Below are positions 17,119 through 28,910 of a stretch of DNA of 64,000 nt, piece after piece. Position numbers and translations under genes: made by a program. Source of the DNA: Ancylobacter amanitiformis (lineage in GTDB: Bacteria; Pseudomonadota; Alphaproteobacteria; Rhizobiales; Xanthobacteraceae); assembly GCF_030814815.1 (NCBI RefSeq), contig NZ_JAUSVR010000007.1:173280-237279 (forward strand). Reading direction: 5' to 3'. Each line of letters opens with the position of its first letter. Positions within the stretch are counted from its first letter, which is position 1. Below the pieces are notes generated by a model. That model searched no databases, was not told the DNA's origin, and saw only the letters and a list, made by a program, of their open reading frames with translations.

Positions 17119-17322
17119 TCAATCCTCGCCCACCATGTTGTCGTCCTCCGGTGAGACACCATCAGGCATCCAAGGCCTCAGGCTCTTTCCATCTCGCCAG
17201 TCCTTCAAGAACTCCGGCACTTCGTAGGGCTCCAAGTGGTCGAGCGCGAAGGCAATGGCTTGGGCGTCGGTGGTGGGCAGGGTGGTGGGGGACGAGACGT
17301 TCGTGAAGGCACTGAGAGTCAT
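17119..17322 (-). CDS. small acidic protein of unknown function, 67 residues
   Basis: Encodes MTLSAFTNVSSPTTLPTTDAQ... then AIAFALDHLEPYEVPEFLKDWRDGKSLRPWMPDGVSPEDDNMVGED, an acidic protein with a short helix in the middle. ATG 17322 has GCAGGAAC upstream. The longer open frame that begins at 17604 is rejected because it overlaps the more plausible membrane-protein gene at 17381-17608. The gene is near the right end of the element, a typical place for cargo. No family is recognised. Confidence 0.5.
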   Translation of the reverse strand: MTLSAFTNVSSPTTLPTTDAQAIAFALDHLEPYEVPEFLKDWRDGKSLRPWMPDGVSPEDDNMVGED

Positions 17323-17380
17323 GGCGTGTTCCTGCGGTGGGTGGGTAGGGAAGTCCGTGATGATGTCGGCGGGCGAAACA

Positions 17381-17608
17381 CTAGGGTTTGCCGGGTGCAC
17401 ACTCGATCCATTCGGCGCGAGGAGGTCCAACGACGTTGCACATCTGCATCCGGCCCGTGAGTCGGTCGACTTTGATGAGCCCGCTTCGGGTGCTCGGGTA
17501 GTAGCTGAACCGGAGCTGCGCGAGGGCGGGGAGCATCCACACAACGAGGGCGACACCGAGAAGGGCATAAGGCCAGCGGCCGAGACGTTCGTGAAGGGTT
17601 TCAATCAT
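17381..17608 (-). CDS. small membrane-anchored protein, 75 residues
   Basis: Starts at ATG 17608 with GGGAGA just upstream. It encodes one membrane helix at residues about 13-32 (YALLGVALVVWMLPALAQL), then a polar tail RFSYYPSTRSGLIKVDRLTGRMQMCNV. The I-K-V-D-R-L-T-G-R stretch with a following Cys resembles short tails of small phage or plasmid inner-membrane proteins facing the periplasm (inference). It is the first element gene after the right junction and is followed by the 67-residue gene on the same strand. A role in superinfection exclusion is possible but not shown. Confidence 0.55.
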   Translation of the reverse strand: MIETLHERLGRWPYALLGVALVVWMLPALAQLRFSYYPSTRSGLIKVDRLTGRMQMCNVVGPPRAEWIECAPGKP

Positions 17609-17712
17609 GGGTCTCCCGCGACGTTGACGAGTGCTCAGGTTTTACGGTACGGTTTAGCTCAAGTGCCGCGCCGAAAAGCTCAATGTTTTCAATGCTGCGA
17701 GCCGCGAGGGAT

Positions 17713-17724
17713 GGTCTGCATCCA
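17713..17724. other. right attachment core (attR)
   Basis: GGTCTGCATCCA, identical to 3225-3236. The host side continues GCCCTTGTACCAGCGG, encoding RWYKG of the glycosyltransferase on the minus strand. The element side is GCTGCGAGCCGCGAGGGAT, whose GCTGC...GAGG is an imperfect inverted match of CCTC...GCAGC on the other element end. Confidence 0.85.
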
Positions 17725-19143
17725 GCCCTTGTACCAGCGGGTGCGCTGGCGCAGCCACGCGTGAAAGCGGCGCGGCGCCTCCTCGCCGGTGGTGGAATCG
17801 ATCACTGCCGCCTTCCAGCCGTGCCGGACCAGCCGGACGCCGAGATCGGCATCCTCGGTCACGTTGTAGGGGTCCCAGCCGCCAATCTCCTCCAGCACCT
17901 CGCGGCGGAAATGGTTTGAGGTTCCCCCAAGCGGAAAGGGCAGGCGGCAGCCGCCAAGCAGCGGCAGCAGCACGTCGAAATGGCCGGCATATTCGGCGGC
18001 GAACTGCCGGGTGATCCAGCTGTCGGCCACATTGTCGATGGCGATCCGCGCCTGAACGCAGCCGATCTTCGCCCCGCCCCGGCTGGCGAACAGCGCGCAG
18101 ACCCGGCGCAGCTGGTCGGGATCGGGAATGTCCTCGGCGTCAAAAATGCCCACGATGCTGCCGCGGGCGAAGGGCAGGGCGGCGTTGAGCGCCTTTGGCT
18201 TGGTGCGTGGTCCCGCGCCGGGCGCGATCAGCACCTCGAAGCCGGGCCGGTTCGCATGGTCCGCAAGGGCGGCTGCGGTCTGTGGGTCGTCGGCTTCGAT
18301 GACGAGGAGAATCTGGAGTTTCTCGGGGGGATAGTCGATCGCCCGAAGCGCCGCGACGAGCTGGGGCACGATGCGGGCCTCGCGGTACAGCGGCACGATC
18401 AGGGAATAAACCGGCAGCCGCCGGTCGTCGCGCATCGGTGGCGGGCCGGTCTGCATCGCGCTCCCGGCGCAGGCGGCGAGGCGCAGTGTGCTCCAGCCCA
18501 GCAGCATGAGCGCGGTGACGCTGGTCAGCGCCAGCGCCAGCGGGCCGGGGAGAAGGCGAAGCAGCAGCGGGGCGAGAGCCAGCAGGCCGGCCAGAACCAG
18601 GAAAAGCCCGCGCGTCGCCCCGAGCGTGCCCGCACTCAGGCGGGGCTGGTCGCGCTTGAGCCCGAATGCCGCCTGCTCGGCGAGCGTGGCGGCGAAGCGC
18701 CGGCGCACCAGGGCGGCCAGCCGCTCGGGCGTGGACAGCAGCAGCGCCGAGCGCAGCTCCGGCCGGCTCGCCAGCCGGGCCGCCAGTTCGCGCAGCCGCG
18801 TGCCGCGCGCGGCCACCACCAGCCGGCCATCGGGCAGGCGCATCAGGCCTGAATGCAGCAGCGCGACGAGATCGGCATAGGCGGGGCGAGAGGTGCTGCG
18901 CGCCGGCTCCTCGCCTGCGAGCGGGGCAAAGTCGAGGCCGAGCACGCGCGCGCTTGCCTCGCCGAGCGCATCCGCCTCCGCGGCGCCGGCGGCCAGCAGA
19001 ACCTCGTCGGCTCCCACGCCGGTGAGGAGGGCACGCTCGGTGGCGAAAGCGATGTCGCCGGCGTCGAGCCGGGCGACCATGCCGATGATTTCGATCGGCG
19101 GGGCCGCAGGCTCGCTGGCCGCGGCGGGCAGCTGTCGTCTCAT
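17713..19143 (-). pseudogene. 5' fragment of a split family 2 glycosyltransferase gene (catalytic half)
   Basis: The host part encodes residues 1-477 of a polytopic inner-membrane glycosyltransferase. An N-terminal region (ALGEASARVLGLDFAPL, residues about 50-75) recalls MshEN/GspE N-terminal domains. Two helices follow (LFLVLAGLLALAPLLLRLL, LALALTSVTALMLLGW). The GT-A domain opens at VYSLIVPLYREARIVPQLV and contains IFDAEDIPDPDQL, VTEDADLGVRL and the QRTRWYKGW acceptor motif. The frame runs seven codons into the element and stops at 17689, so a truncated protein lacking the last three or four helices could be made. Only C-terminal membrane segments are lost, but activity is probably impaired. 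Confidence 0.88.
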
Positions 19144-19244
19144 TGCCGCCCCCGTCCAAAGCCATCAGCGAACCCTCGCCTCGCCGGCGGCGCCGCGCTA
19201 GAAGAGGGCGCGCGCCGTCCGGCGGTGGCAGGTTCGAGGCCAGT

Positions 19245-20201
19245 TTGAGATATTCCGCTTATCTTCGTCGAGTCCTTCGAAAGGCGCGCATCGTTTCGGC
19301 GGCGCGGGCCGTTCATGCGGCGGGAATCGCTCGCCAGACACTCGTGGCGTGCCTGCTCGCCACGATGCTCGCCTCGTTTGCTCCCGGCGGCGTGCCGCAG
19401 GCGCAGACGGCCGGCCCCGCCGGCCCCGCCTCCAGCGTTGCCGTGCCCGGCTTCTGGGACCCGAAGCGCCGGCCCGAGCGGCCGGACGTCACCCGGCTGC
19501 CGATGCAGATCCGCTTCGTCACCACCGATGACTACCCCCCCTTCAGCTTCCGTGACGAGGGCGGCAGGCCGGCCGGCTTCAATGTGGACATCGCCCGCGC
19601 CATCTGCACCGAGCTGGCCATCACCTGCACGCTGGAGATCATGCCGTTCGACGCGCTGGTCGCCGCGCTTGATGAGGGCAAGGCCGATGCCGCCATTGCC
19701 GGCATCGCCATCACCCCCTTGAGCCGGCAGGCGGTGGAGTTCACCGATCGCTATTTCCGCTCGCCGGCGCGCTTCGTCACCCGCCGTGGCGGCACGGTCG
19801 CGGCGGTCACGCCCGATGCCATCGCCTCCCGCAAGGTCGGCGTGGTCGGAGGCACGGCGCATGAGGCCTATCTGCGCAGCTTCTTCGCCGAGGCCGACAT
19901 CCGCTCCTTCCCCAGCCCCGAGGCCGCCCGCGAGGCCCTGCAGAAGGGCGAGGTGGACCTCGTGTTCGGCGACGGGGTGCAACTGGCGCTCTGGCTCAAC
20001 GGCACCGCCTCTGCCGGCTGCTGCGCCTTTGTCGGCGGGCCCTTCACCGAGAGCCTGTTCTTCGGCGAGGGCATGGGCATCGCCGTCAAGCAGGGCAATG
20101 ACGCGCTGCGCCAGTCGCTGAATTACGCGCTCGCCCAGATCTGGGAGGAAGGCGTCTATACCGACCTGTATCTGCGCTGGTTTCCCATCAGCGTTTATTG
20201 A
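19245..20201 (+). CDS. periplasmic amino-acid-type solute-binding protein
   Basis: Extracellular solute-binding protein of family 3, with a likely signal sequence (ARQTLVACLLATMLASFAPGGVPQAQ). The mature part begins with MQIRFVTTDDYPPFSFRDEGGRPAGFNVDIARAICTEL, the family signature. It continues through MPFDALVAALDEGKADAAIAGIAITPLSRQAVEFTDRYF to a C-terminal FFGEGMGIAVKQGNDALRQSLNYAL. No permease or ATPase is next to it. The start is uncertain: TTG 19245 has GAGG five bases upstream and gives a basic n-region; GTG 19344 would give a short signal. Divergent from the split glycosyltransferase. Confidence 0.8.
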   Translation: MRYSAYLRRVLRKARIVSAARAVHAAGIARQTLVACLLATMLASFAPGGVPQAQTAGPAGPASSVAVPGFWDPKRRPERPDVTRLPMQIRFVTTDDYPPFSFRDEGGRPAGFNVDIARAICTELAITCTLEIMPFDALVAALDEGKADAAIAGIAITPLSRQAVEFTDRYFRSPARFVTRRGGTVAAVTPDAIASRKVGVVGGTAHEAYLRSFFAEADIRSFPSPEAAREALQKGEVDLVFGDGVQLALWLNGTASAGCCAFVGGPFTESLFFGEGMGIAVKQGNDALRQSLNYALAQIWEEGVYTDLYLRWFPISVY

Positions 20202-20290
20202 CGCGGGCTCCCGCACTACCTAGAGCATGCGGCGGTGCGCCTTGAGGGCGCCTTGTCGCGTTTGTATCGCTGAGCCCAGGAGGGCAGACC

Positions 20291-21949
20291 ATGACGGCGA
20301 CCGCTCCGGTCGAGGATTTTGCAGCCGAACTGCGCACGCTGGCCGAGAATGCCGGCGCCTGGCCGTTCGAGGAAGCCCGCAAGATCATCGAGCGCCTGAA
20401 GCGGAAACCGAAGGACGAGGTGCTGTTCGAGACCGGCTACGGTCCCTCGGGCCTGCCCCATATCGGCACGTTCGGCGAAGTGGCGCGCACCACCATGGTG
20501 CGCCACGCTTTCCATGTGCTCACCGAGGGCAAGATCCCGACGCGCCTGCTGTGCTTTTCCGACGACATGGACGGCATGCGCAAGATCCCGGAAAACGTGC
20601 CGGATCCCGCCGCGCTGAAGCCGTACCTGCAGATGCCGCTGACCAAGGTGCCGAACCCGTTCGGCGGCGGCTATGCGAGCTTCGGCGATCATAACAACGC
20701 GATGCTGCGGCGCTTCCTCGACACGTTCGGCTTCGATTACGAGTTCGCCAGCGCGACCGAGTACTACGCCTCCGGCAAGCTCGACGCGGTGCTGCTCAAG
20801 GCAGCCGAGACGTATGACGCCATCATGGACGTGATGCTGCCGACGCTCGGCGAGGAGCGGCAGGCGACCTATTCGCCCTTCCTGCCGATCTCGCCGGTCT
20901 CGGGCCGCGTGCTCTACGTGCCGCTGAAGGCGGTGGACGCCAAGGCCGGCACCGTCACCTTCACCGACGAGGACGGGGAGGACAAGACCGTGCCCGTCAC
21001 CGGCGGCAAGGTGAAGCTGCAGTGGAAGCCGGATTTCGGCGCCCGCTGGGCGGCGCTCGACGTCGATTTCGAGATGTTCGGCAAGGACCACCAGACCAAC
21101 GCGCCGATCTATGACGCGATCTGCGACATTCTCGGCGGCGTGGCGCCCGAGCACTTCGTCTATGAGCTGTTCCTCGACGAGAACGGCCAGAAGATTTCGA
21201 AGTCCAAGGGCAATGGCATCACTATTGACGACTGGCTGACCTATGCCAGCCCGGAGAGCCTGGCGCTGTACATGTTCCAGTCGCCGCGCTCGGCCAAGAA
21301 GCTGCATTTCGACGTGATCCCGAAGGCGGTGGACGAGTATTTCAACTTCCTCGCCCGCTACCCCTCGCAGGATCTGAAGAACCGCCTGGGCAACCCGGTC
21401 TGGCACATCCACGCCGGAAATCCCCCGGTCGAGGAACTGCCGCTGACCTTCGGCCTCATGCTCAAGCTCGCCTCCGCCTCCAATGCCGAGGACAAGGCCG
21501 TGCTGTGGCGCTTCATCGAGCGCTACGCGCCCGGCACGTCGCCGGAGACGCACCCCACGCTCGACCAGCTGGCGGGCTATGCCGTCCGCTACTTCGTCGA
21601 CCGGGTGAAGCCGCGCCGCGTCTATCGCCTGCCGGACGCGGTGGAGGCCCAGGCGCTCGCGGCGCTCGATGCCGCGCTGGCGGGGCTGGACGGCTCCGAT
21701 CGCGACGCGATCCAGAACGCGGTGCTGGATGTCGGCCGCGCCGAGCCGCGCTACCAGGACCACAAGCGCAAGAGCCCCAGCGGCGGCCCCGGCGTGACAT
21801 TCGCCTGGTTCAGCGCGCTCTACGAATTGCTGCTGGGCGAGAAGGAGGGGCCGCGCTTCGGCTCCTTCGTCGCGGCCTATGGCATCCCGGAGACGCGCGC
21901 GCTCATCGCCCGCGCGCTGGCCGGCGAACTGGCACAGGGCGCCGCCTGA
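20291..21949 (+). CDS. lysK: class I lysyl-tRNA synthetase
   Basis: Attaches lysine to tRNA-Lys using the class I (Rossmann) fold, the form found in archaea and many Alphaproteobacteria instead of class II LysS. The HIGH-type motif is [14 protein letters not shown] near residue 56 and the KMSKS-type motif is KISKSKG near residue 301. The length of 552 residues fits. ATG 20291 follows CAGGAGGG. The C-terminus ([23 protein letters not shown]) is the usual alpha-helical anticodon-binding end. A perfect hairpin lies just downstream. Confidence 0.96.
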   Translation: MTATAPVEDFAAELRTLAENAGAWPFEEARKIIERLKRKPKDEVLFETGYGPSGLPHIGTFGEVARTTMVRHAFHVLTEGKIPTRLLCFSDDMDGMRKIPENVPDPAALKPYLQMPLTKVPNPFGGGYASFGDHNNAMLRRFLDTFGFDYEFASATEYYASGKLDAVLLKAAETYDAIMDVMLPTLGEERQATYSPFLPISPVSGRVLYVPLKAVDAKAGTVTFTDEDGEDKTVPVTGGKVKLQWKPDFGARWAALDVDFEMFGKDHQTNAPIYDAICDILGGVAPEHFVYELFLDENGQKISKSKGNGITIDDWLTYASPESLALYMFQSPRSAKKLHFDVIPKAVDEYFNFLARYPSQDLKNRLGNPVWHIHAGNPPVEELPLTFGLMLKLASASNAEDKAVLWRFIERYAPGTSPETHPTLDQLAGYAVRYFVDRVKPRRVYRLPDAVEAQALAALDAALAGLDGSDRDAIQNAVLDVGRAEPRYQDHKRKSPSGGPGVTFAWFSALYELLLGEKEGPRFGSFVAAYGIPETRALIARALAGELAQGAA

Positions 21950-21963
21950 GCTTCGAACGGCGG

Positions 21964-21990
21964 CCGGGAACCCTCGGGCAGGGTTCCCGG
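21964..21990 (+). terminator. strong stem-loop after lysK
   Basis: Perfect 10-bp inverted repeat CCGGGAACCC / GGGTTCCCGG with a 7-base loop, 14 bases after the lysK stop. There is no following T run, so it may be a terminator of a GC-rich genome or an mRNA-stabilising hairpin. Confidence 0.45.
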
Positions 21991-22079
21991 TCTGCCGAGG
22001 CGCGATAGGCGGACAGGGCCGGCCGGGACGCGCGCGGTGAAACGCGCGTTCGCCGGACGGCTCTCGGAGGGAGCGGCAC

Positions 22080-22622
22080 ATGCCCAAACGGGAAAAGGGG
22101 CGGATCGACCTGAGGGTGGACGATCCGCAGCAACTGCTCGACATGCTCGATCCGTTCCCGTTCCGCGAGCGCGGGCTGGACGGCGATGTCGACGAGTATA
22201 TCTGCGATCACGCCGGCGATCTGCCGCCCGAGACGCATCTGGCCATTGCCATCCACCTGCCGCAAGCGCAGGCGGCGGGCGCGCTGGCGCAGAGCCTGCC
22301 GGACATCGCCCATCGTCATTTCGAGCGGCAGTCCGAGCGGCGTTCGTCCGAGTTGACCAAGCTGTTCACGCTCGGTCGCAAGATGCTGGTCATCGGCCTG
22401 ATCGTGCTCGGCCTGTGCCTGGTGGTGGGCCAATCGCTGGTCGGCCTGTTCCCCAATTCGCGCCTTGCCGAAGTGGTGATGGAGGGTCTCATCATCCTCG
22501 GCTGGGTCGCCAACTGGCGGCCGATGGAGATCTTCCTGTTCGAATGGTGGCCGCTGGTGCAGGAGCGCCGGCTCTACCGCCGCCTCGCCCATGCCCCGGT
22601 CCGTGTGGTGGCGCAGGAATAG
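22080..22622 (+). CDS. two-helix membrane protein of unknown function
   Basis: Encodes 180 residues; ATG 22080 follows GGAGGGAG. The first 95 residues are soluble (IDLRVDDPQQLLDMLDPFPFRERGLDGDVDEYICDHAGDLPPETHLAIAIHLP). Two hydrophobic helices follow (KMLVIGLIVLGLCLVVGQSLVGLF and VVMEGLIILGWVANW), then a short C-terminal tail (FEWWPLVQERRLYRRLAHAPVRVVAQE). The gene reads in the same direction as lysK. I do not recognise a named family or function. Confidence 0.75.
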   Translation: MPKREKGRIDLRVDDPQQLLDMLDPFPFRERGLDGDVDEYICDHAGDLPPETHLAIAIHLPQAQAAGALAQSLPDIAHRHFERQSERRSSELTKLFTLGRKMLVIGLIVLGLCLVVGQSLVGLFPNSRLAEVVMEGLIILGWVANWRPMEIFLFEWWPLVQERRLYRRLAHAPVRVVAQE

Positions 22623-22639
22623 TTAAGTTTCAGAATTCG

Positions 22640-22885
22640 TCAGACAGGCGTCTCGAAGAGCCCCCTGCAAGAGGGGCATCTAAAAATGTCGTACTTTGAT
22701 GTATCTCCTGCTAGAGATCCTATCAGTTCGACGTCAATTTCTTTGTCAATATAGCAAGCATAGCATTTCGGAAGAACGCTATTATTCGATAGAGGCTTAT
22801 ACGAATTTGCACGCAGGATGGCGAGTTCCCCGCGAGTAGCGGCATGCAGCTTCGCTTGCTCAATCAAATAGTGTTCACACTTCAT
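22640..22885 (-). CDS. small AT-rich zinc-ribbon-like protein
   Basis: Encodes 81 residues from ATG 22885, preceded by GGAG at eight bases; a longer start at 22948 has no good ribosome site. Two Cys pairs (KCYACYIDKEI and FRCPSCRGLFETPV) suggest a small zinc-binding fold. The DNA is visibly more AT-rich than both neighbours, a sign of recent transfer. It lies between a membrane-protein gene on the other strand and the ThDP enzyme gene on the same strand. Function unknown; binding to nucleic acid is a guess. Confidence 0.55.
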   Translation of the reverse strand: MKCEHYLIEQAKLHAATRGELAILRANSYKPLSNNSVLPKCYACYIDKEIDVELIGSLAGDTSKYDIFRCPSCRGLFETPV

Positions 22886-22957
22886 ATCTTCGACTCCATC
22901 GTTTGAAATCGAAGATATGCAGTTTCTCGAACAAATCAAGAACGGCATGTCAGGTCG

Positions 22958-24652
22958 TCACTGGCCGGCTGCCTTGGCGGCCAGCGCCTTTTCCCGGATC
23001 GTTGAGAGGCTCGCGACCGGCGTGATCGCCTCCGGGTCGAGCTTCACATGCACGATCGAAGGCTTTCCCGAGGCGAAGGCGGCATCGATCGCCGGGGCGA
23101 ATTCCGCATCCGTCTCCACCGTGATGCCGAAGCCGCCAAAGGCGCGGGCATAGGCGGCGAAATCGGGGTTCTTCAGCGTGGTGGCATAGACGCGCGCGGG
23201 GAATTCGCGCTCCTGATGCATGCGGATGGTGCCGTACATGCCATTGTCGATCAGCACCACCACGATCGGGATGTCGTATTGCACGGCGGTGGCGAATTCC
23301 TGCCCCGTCATCAGGAAATCGCCGTCGCCCGCCACCGCGACCACGGTCCGCTTCGGGTTGGCGCGCTTGGCGGCGATGGCCGCGGGCACGCCATAGCCCA
23401 TCGAGCCGGAGGTCGGGGCGAGCTGGCTGCCGAAGCTGCGGAAGCGGTGGAAGCGGTGCACCCAGGTGGCGAAATTGCCCGCCCCGTTGCAGATGATGGA
23501 ATCCGCCGGCAGGGCGCGCAGATAGCGCACCAATGTGGCCATCTGCACCGCGCCGGGATTGGCCGGGGGCTCCTCGGTCCAGGCGAGATAATCGGCCCGC
23601 GCCTCCTCCCGCCAGCCGCTCCACGCAATCGCGGTCGGTGGCTGCACGCCTTCCAGCGCCGCGGCGAAGGCGGCGGACGAGGCGTTGATGGCGAGCAGGG
23701 GCTGGTAGACGCGGCCGAGTTCGTCCGGGTCGGCATGCACATGCACCAGCTTCACGCCGGGATCGGGTATGCCGAACAGGCTGTAGCCCTGCGAGGGCAC
23801 CTCGCCCAGCCGCCCGCCGGCGACGATGACGAGGTCCGCCCCCTTCAGCCGGGCCACCAGCTTGGGGTTGATGCCCAGCCCGACATCGCCGGCATAGCTC
23901 GGGTGATCGGCGGGAAACAGCATCTGCCGGCGGAACGAAGCGGCCACCGGCAGGTCGAACCGCTCGGCGAAGCGCACCACGCTCGCCACCGCCTTCGGGT
24001 TCCAGCGCGCGCCGCCAAGGATCAGGATCGGCTTGGCGGCCGCCCAGAGCAGCTTCTGCAGCCGCATCATGTCGGTTTGGCCCGGCCAGGTCTCGGCGGG
24101 CTCGACGGCGGGAGCATCGGCCACGCTGGCCATCTCGCTCAGCGTGTCCTCGGGCAGCGCGATCACCACGGGGCCGGGCCGGCCCTGCGTGGCGACACGG
24201 AAGGCGCGGGCGATGATCTCGGGGATGCGCGCGGCCTCGTCGATCTCCACCGCCCATTTCGCCAGCGTGCCGAACACGGCGCGGTAATCCACCTCCTGAA
24301 ACGCCTCGCGCCCGCGCATGGAGCGCGAGATCTGGCCGACGAACAGGATCATCGGCGTGGAATCCTGCTGCGCGACATGCACGCCCGCGCTCGCATTGGT
24401 CACGCCCGGCCCGCGCGTGACAAAGCAGATGCCAGGTTTGCCGGTGAGCTTGCCCGCCGCCTCCGCCATCATCGCCGCGCCGCTCTCCTGTCGGCAGACG
24501 ACGAAATCGACCTTGGTGTCGACCAAGGCGTCGAGCACGTCGAGATAGCTCTCGCCCGGCACGCCGAAGGCCCGGGTGACGCCGTTGGCGAGAAGAGCGT
24601 CCACCAGGATGCGGGCGCCGGTGCGGGGGGAGGGGGAAAGGGGTTGGATCAT
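22958..24652 (-). CDS. thiamine-diphosphate-dependent enzyme, acetolactate-synthase-like
   Basis: Large ThDP enzyme with the three-domain layout of the acetolactate synthase/benzoylformate decarboxylase group. The PYR domain holds FGVPGESYLDVLDAL and the catalytic glutamate in VCRQESGAAMMAEAAGKLTG. A central domain contains PILILGGARWNP. The PP domain has GSMGYGVPAAIAAK and the Mg-ThDP motif VAVAGDGDFLMTGQEF...VVLIDNGMYG. No small regulatory subunit gene is adjacent, so it is probably not the biosynthetic IlvB; the substrate is unknown. ATG 24652 is chosen; a GTG at 24661 is in frame. Confidence 0.88.
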   Translation of the reverse strand: MIQPLSPSPRTGARILVDALLANGVTRAFGVPGESYLDVLDALVDTKVDFVVCRQESGAAMMAEAAGKLTGKPGICFVTRGPGVTNASAGVHVAQQDSTPMILFVGQISRSMRGREAFQEVDYRAVFGTLAKWAVEIDEAARIPEIIARAFRVATQGRPGPVVIALPEDTLSEMASVADAPAVEPAETWPGQTDMMRLQKLLWAAAKPILILGGARWNPKAVASVVRFAERFDLPVAASFRRQMLFPADHPSYAGDVGLGINPKLVARLKGADLVIVAGGRLGEVPSQGYSLFGIPDPGVKLVHVHADPDELGRVYQPLLAINASSAAFAAALEGVQPPTAIAWSGWREEARADYLAWTEEPPANPGAVQMATLVRYLRALPADSIICNGAGNFATWVHRFHRFRSFGSQLAPTSGSMGYGVPAAIAAKRANPKRTVVAVAGDGDFLMTGQEFATAVQYDIPIVVVLIDNGMYGTIRMHQEREFPARVYATTLKNPDFAAYARAFGGFGITVETDAEFAPAIDAAFASGKPSIVHVKLDPEAITPVASLSTIREKALAAKAAGQ

Positions 24653-24746
24653 GAGCGTCACGCGGCAGGAACACGGGGAGAGGCCGGCAGTCTAGTTCCC
24701 GGCAGCAGCCAAGGCGAGGGGGCCTTTGACGGATTTCGTGCCGCCC

Positions 24747-25229
24747 TCAGGCAAAGCCGATCCAGCGCCCGGCGATGACGACGCCGACCCACAGCAGCGC
24801 CGAGGCGGCGGCCGAGAGCTTCACGCCGGCGGAAGCGAGGTCGGTCGCCAGCGCCCGGCGATAGGCCGGATTGGCGTGCTGGACGGCGATATTGGCCAGC
24901 GCCAGCGCGATGAGCGCCAGCTTCCAGCCGAAAGCCGGGTTGGCGAGATATTCCGCCGGGCGCACGGTGAACAGCCACGCGCCCGCCAGCACGGCAAGGC
25001 CAAGCCCAAAGGCCGCGACATGCGAGAGCAGCGGCGCGAGGGCGCTGAGCGGCAGATGGCGCCACGCGCCCATGAGGCGCAGATCGAGGATGACGATCGG
25101 GCCGACCAGCAGCGCGATGCCGATGATATGCACGGCATTCACCACGAGATAGGCGACCCACGAGGCGCGCAGCCACTGCGCGCCGGGCCAGACGCCGAGC
25201 GCGGTTGCCAGTTCCGTCAGCGTCTCCAC
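24747..25229 (-). CDS. four-helix membrane protein of unknown function (DUF6644/DUF2214-like)
   Basis: Encodes 160 residues with about four membrane helices: WVAYLVVNAVHIIGIALLVGPIVILDL, LSHVAAFGLGLAVLAGAWLFTV, GWKLALIALALANIAV and LSAAASALLWVGVVIAGRW. Conserved-looking histidines lie in helices 1 and 2 (VNAVHIIG, LLSHVAAF), which could bind haem, as suspected for related families. It ends nine bases before the DUF6152-like gene upstream on the same strand, so the two form a pair. Function unknown. Confidence 0.75.
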   Translation of the reverse strand: METLTELATALGVWPGAQWLRASWVAYLVVNAVHIIGIALLVGPIVILDLRLMGAWRHLPLSALAPLLSHVAAFGLGLAVLAGAWLFTVRPAEYLANPAFGWKLALIALALANIAVQHANPAYRRALATDLASAGVKLSAAASALLWVGVVIAGRWIGFA

Positions 25230-25238
25230 GGGCGCGGG

Positions 25239-25628
25239 TCAGTTGGTGCCGATCCGCTCCGGATACATGTCGTAATTCTTGCCGGCGATGGTGATGCGCA
25301 CCGCCTTCATATGCGCCTTGGCGGAATCGAGGTTGCGGTTGCCGAGCACGGTGATGGCGTCGCCCGGCTTGGCGGTGTTGCCGGTGAAGCCGGAATCGGC
25401 GGTCTGCCGCGGATTGCCGAGATCGACCTGCCACAGCGTGCCGTCCGCCGCGGTGACATGCAGCGTCGGGTGCGGCGGCGCCATGGAGATGGTCTTGATC
25501 GTGCCCTGCAGCGTCATCTTCTCGCTGTTCGCCCAGGACCAGCCGTGATGGGCAAGGGCGGGCGCGTTAGCAGCGAGCAGGGCGGCGAGGCCGATCGTGC
25601 CGATGAAGGGTCGAATGGCGAAGCACAT
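25239..25628 (-). CDS. exported DUF6152-like protein
   Basis: Encodes 129 residues with a clear signal peptide (IRPFIGTIGLAALLAANAPALA, cleavage near ALA-HH). The mature protein starts HHGWSWANSEKMTLQGTIKTISMAPPHPTLHV, the signature of the DUF6152 family. A small beta-rich OB-like domain follows (WQVDLGNPRQTADSG, GDAITVLGNRNLDSAKAHMKAVRITIAGKNYDMYPERI). It probably binds a small ligand or metal in the periplasm and pairs with the downstream membrane protein. The biological role is unknown. Confidence 0.82.
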   Translation of the reverse strand: MCFAIRPFIGTIGLAALLAANAPALAHHGWSWANSEKMTLQGTIKTISMAPPHPTLHVTAADGTLWQVDLGNPRQTADSGFTGNTAKPGDAITVLGNRNLDSAKAHMKAVRITIAGKNYDMYPERIGTN

Positions 25629-25737
25629 GGGAGCCTCCTGTCGTCAGGGAAGTTCCCACACTATGGCGCCCGCAGGCGACAGGGCGAGCCGTCCCCGCGT
25701 CACATCTTCGGCAGCGGGGCCGGAGATATGACAGCGG

Positions 25738-28849
<3,112 letters not shown>

Positions 28850-28910
28850 CACGCTCACAGGCGCGCGACGCGCGCGCGAGCCGCCTTCATAGAGTTCCGG
28901 GCCGGAAAGT

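Larger units (their letters stand above)
3225..17724. mobile_element. integrated prophage-like element, about 14.5 kb, inside a glycosyltransferase gene
   Basis: The element is bounded by two direct copies of GGTCTGCATCCA (3225-3236 and 17713-17724). Removing one copy and the DNA between them restores an uninterrupted glycosyltransferase frame. The left end carries an integrase reading inward. Apart from the integrase and a 69-residue gene, all genes read leftward: serine recombinase, HNH endonuclease, palm polymerase-like protein, zinc-ribbon protein, two giant internal virion proteins and two small genes at the right end. There is no terminase, portal, capsid or tail gene, so it is either a degraded podovirus-like prophage or a satellite that depends on a helper. 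Host-gene GC skew and codon use differ from the element, especially at 5092-5459. Confidence 0.88.

Noticed and set aside
16930..17154. Plus-strand frame of 74 codons after the repeat array
   Set aside because: The purine-rich repeats look like ribosome sites but are too far from the ATG, the product has no recognisable features and it overlaps the 17119-17322 gene.
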